NCBI GenBank assembly: GCA_003529225.1 | Contig: DOJM01000499.1 | Location: 6,855 to 12,217, forward strand | DNA length: 5,363 nt | Direction: 5' to 3' | Source: Paenibacillus sp. | GTDB lineage: Bacteria; Bacillota; Bacilli; Paenibacillales; Paenibacillaceae | Shown here: one piece after another, positions 4,710 to 5,363 of the stretch | How the letters are laid out: each line of letters starts with the position of its first letter | How positions within the stretch are numbered: the stretch's first letter is position 1 | Translations under genes and position numbers: made by a program | The notes under the pieces: generated by a model | The model's database searches: none | What the model was told of the DNA's origin: nothing | What the model saw: the letters and a program-made list of their open reading frames with translations, nothing else

Positions 4710-5363
4710 ATGAATCGGTTCATCCGGAATTCTGGTTTTTATTTGATTTTATTTTTAGTCGTGGTGGGTATTGTCCAGTTTGTGAGCAATGGAAATGAAG
4801 CCGCCGATTTCCCTAGATACGACGAGTTACGGCAGGAGATCAAGAGCAACAATGTGAAGGATTTGACGGTTCAGTTTGAGGGTAATGCCTTTTTAGTTAC
4901 AGGCGAATACAGAGAGTTGCCTGCCGATACTAAATCGAAAAGCTTCTCCACATATATTCCTCCAACAGATGCTGCTATTAATGAACTGATTGAAGCCAGT
5001 GATGTTAATGGGATTCAATTAACTCAGAAGAAAATGGAAGGTACCAGCATTTGGCTGACATTCCTTTCTTCTATTATCCCGCTAGTTATTATGTTCATCT
5101 TGTTCTTCTTCCTGTTTAACCAGGCGCAAGGTGGCGGCGGTAAAGTCATGAATTTCGGCAAGAGCAAGGCGCGGTTATATAATGAAGAGAAGAAGAAAAT
5201 CAGCTTCGAGGATGTTGCAGGAGCGGACGAAGAGAAGCAAGAGCTTGTCGAAGTCGTTGAGTTCCTGAAAGATCCGCGCAAATTTGCAGCTGTCGGTGCA
5301 CGTATCCCTAAAGGCGTACTGCTTGTAGGCCCTCCGGGAACAGGTAAAACATTGCTTGCACGT
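4710..5363 (+). CDS. ftsH: ATP-dependent zinc metalloprotease FtsH, N-terminal part (cut by window end)
   Basis: The first 218 residues of a protein usually about 650 long. FtsH is a hexameric membrane AAA+ protease that degrades misfolded membrane proteins and selected regulators; in Bacillus it is needed for stress survival and efficient sporulation. Visible in order: a short basic N-terminus, TM1 (about 9-25, [15 protein letters not shown]), a small extracytoplasmic domain (about 26-112), TM2 (about 114-136, ending [11 protein letters not shown]), a glycine-rich linker (141-144), the conserved [18 protein letters not shown] stretch (162-179) opening the AAA domain, [17 protein letters not shown] with Walker A at 207-214, and LLAR at the window edge. 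Walker B, the SRH and the HEXXH zinc site lie beyond the window. The ATG at 4710 is five bases after AGAGGAGGT (4696-4704). It has its own promoter at 4651-4680. No anomaly is visible in the part present. Confidence 0.97.
   Translation, partial: MNRFIRNSGFYLILFLVVVGIVQFVSNGNEAADFPRYDELRQEIKSNNVKDLTVQFEGNAFLVTGEYRELPADTKSKSFSTYIPPTDAAINELIEASDVNGIQLTQKKMEGTSIWLTFLSSIIPLVIMFILFFFLFNQAQGGGGKVMNFGKSKARLYNEEKKKISFEDVAGADEEKQELVEVVEFLKDPRKFAAVGARIPKGVLLVGPPGTGKTLLAR

Overview
The window is a conserved stretch of a Gram-positive, endospore-forming Bacillota chromosome. Gene content and order (spoIIE - yabS - yabT - tilS - hpt - ftsH, all on the + strand) match the Bacillus subtilis spoIIE-ftsH neighbourhood. 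Protein character and the hairpin-rich spacer suggest Paenibacillus or a close relative. That genus call is an inference from sequence style, not from a search.

Layout: 1-320 is the 3' end of spoIIE (PP2C phosphatase domain). 321-860 is an unusually long non-coding gap with no convincing ORF. It holds a four-unit degenerate tandem array of GC-rich hairpins (356-486), one more hairpin (499-524), and a large imperfect inverted repeat (542-802) with a perfect 15-bp stem and nested hairpin at its centre. A sigma-F-like promoter (795-824) overlaps its right end. 861-1607 is yabS, a vWA-type protein whose motifs occur in circularly permuted order. 1597-2535 is yabT, a membrane-anchored Hanks-type Ser/Thr kinase overlapping the end of yabS. 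2572-4014 is tilS and 4061-4600 is hpt. 4651-4680 is a strong sigma-A-type promoter with an extended -10. From 4710 to the window end is the first part of ftsH.

Working together: SpoIIE is the phosphatase that triggers sigma-F in the forespore, and yabS-yabT directly downstream look like a forespore-expressed pair under their own sigma-F-type promoter. TilS (tRNA-Ile2 lysidine synthase) and Hpt (purine salvage) are housekeeping enzymes. In B. subtilis they have also been reported to form a complex that activates ftsH transcription, which fits their position just upstream of the ftsH promoter.

Most of the window is ordinary and conserved. The parts worth a second look are the structured spacer at 356-802, the permuted vWA architecture of YabS, and the adjacency of a PP2C phosphatase, a vWA protein and a Ser/Thr kinase.
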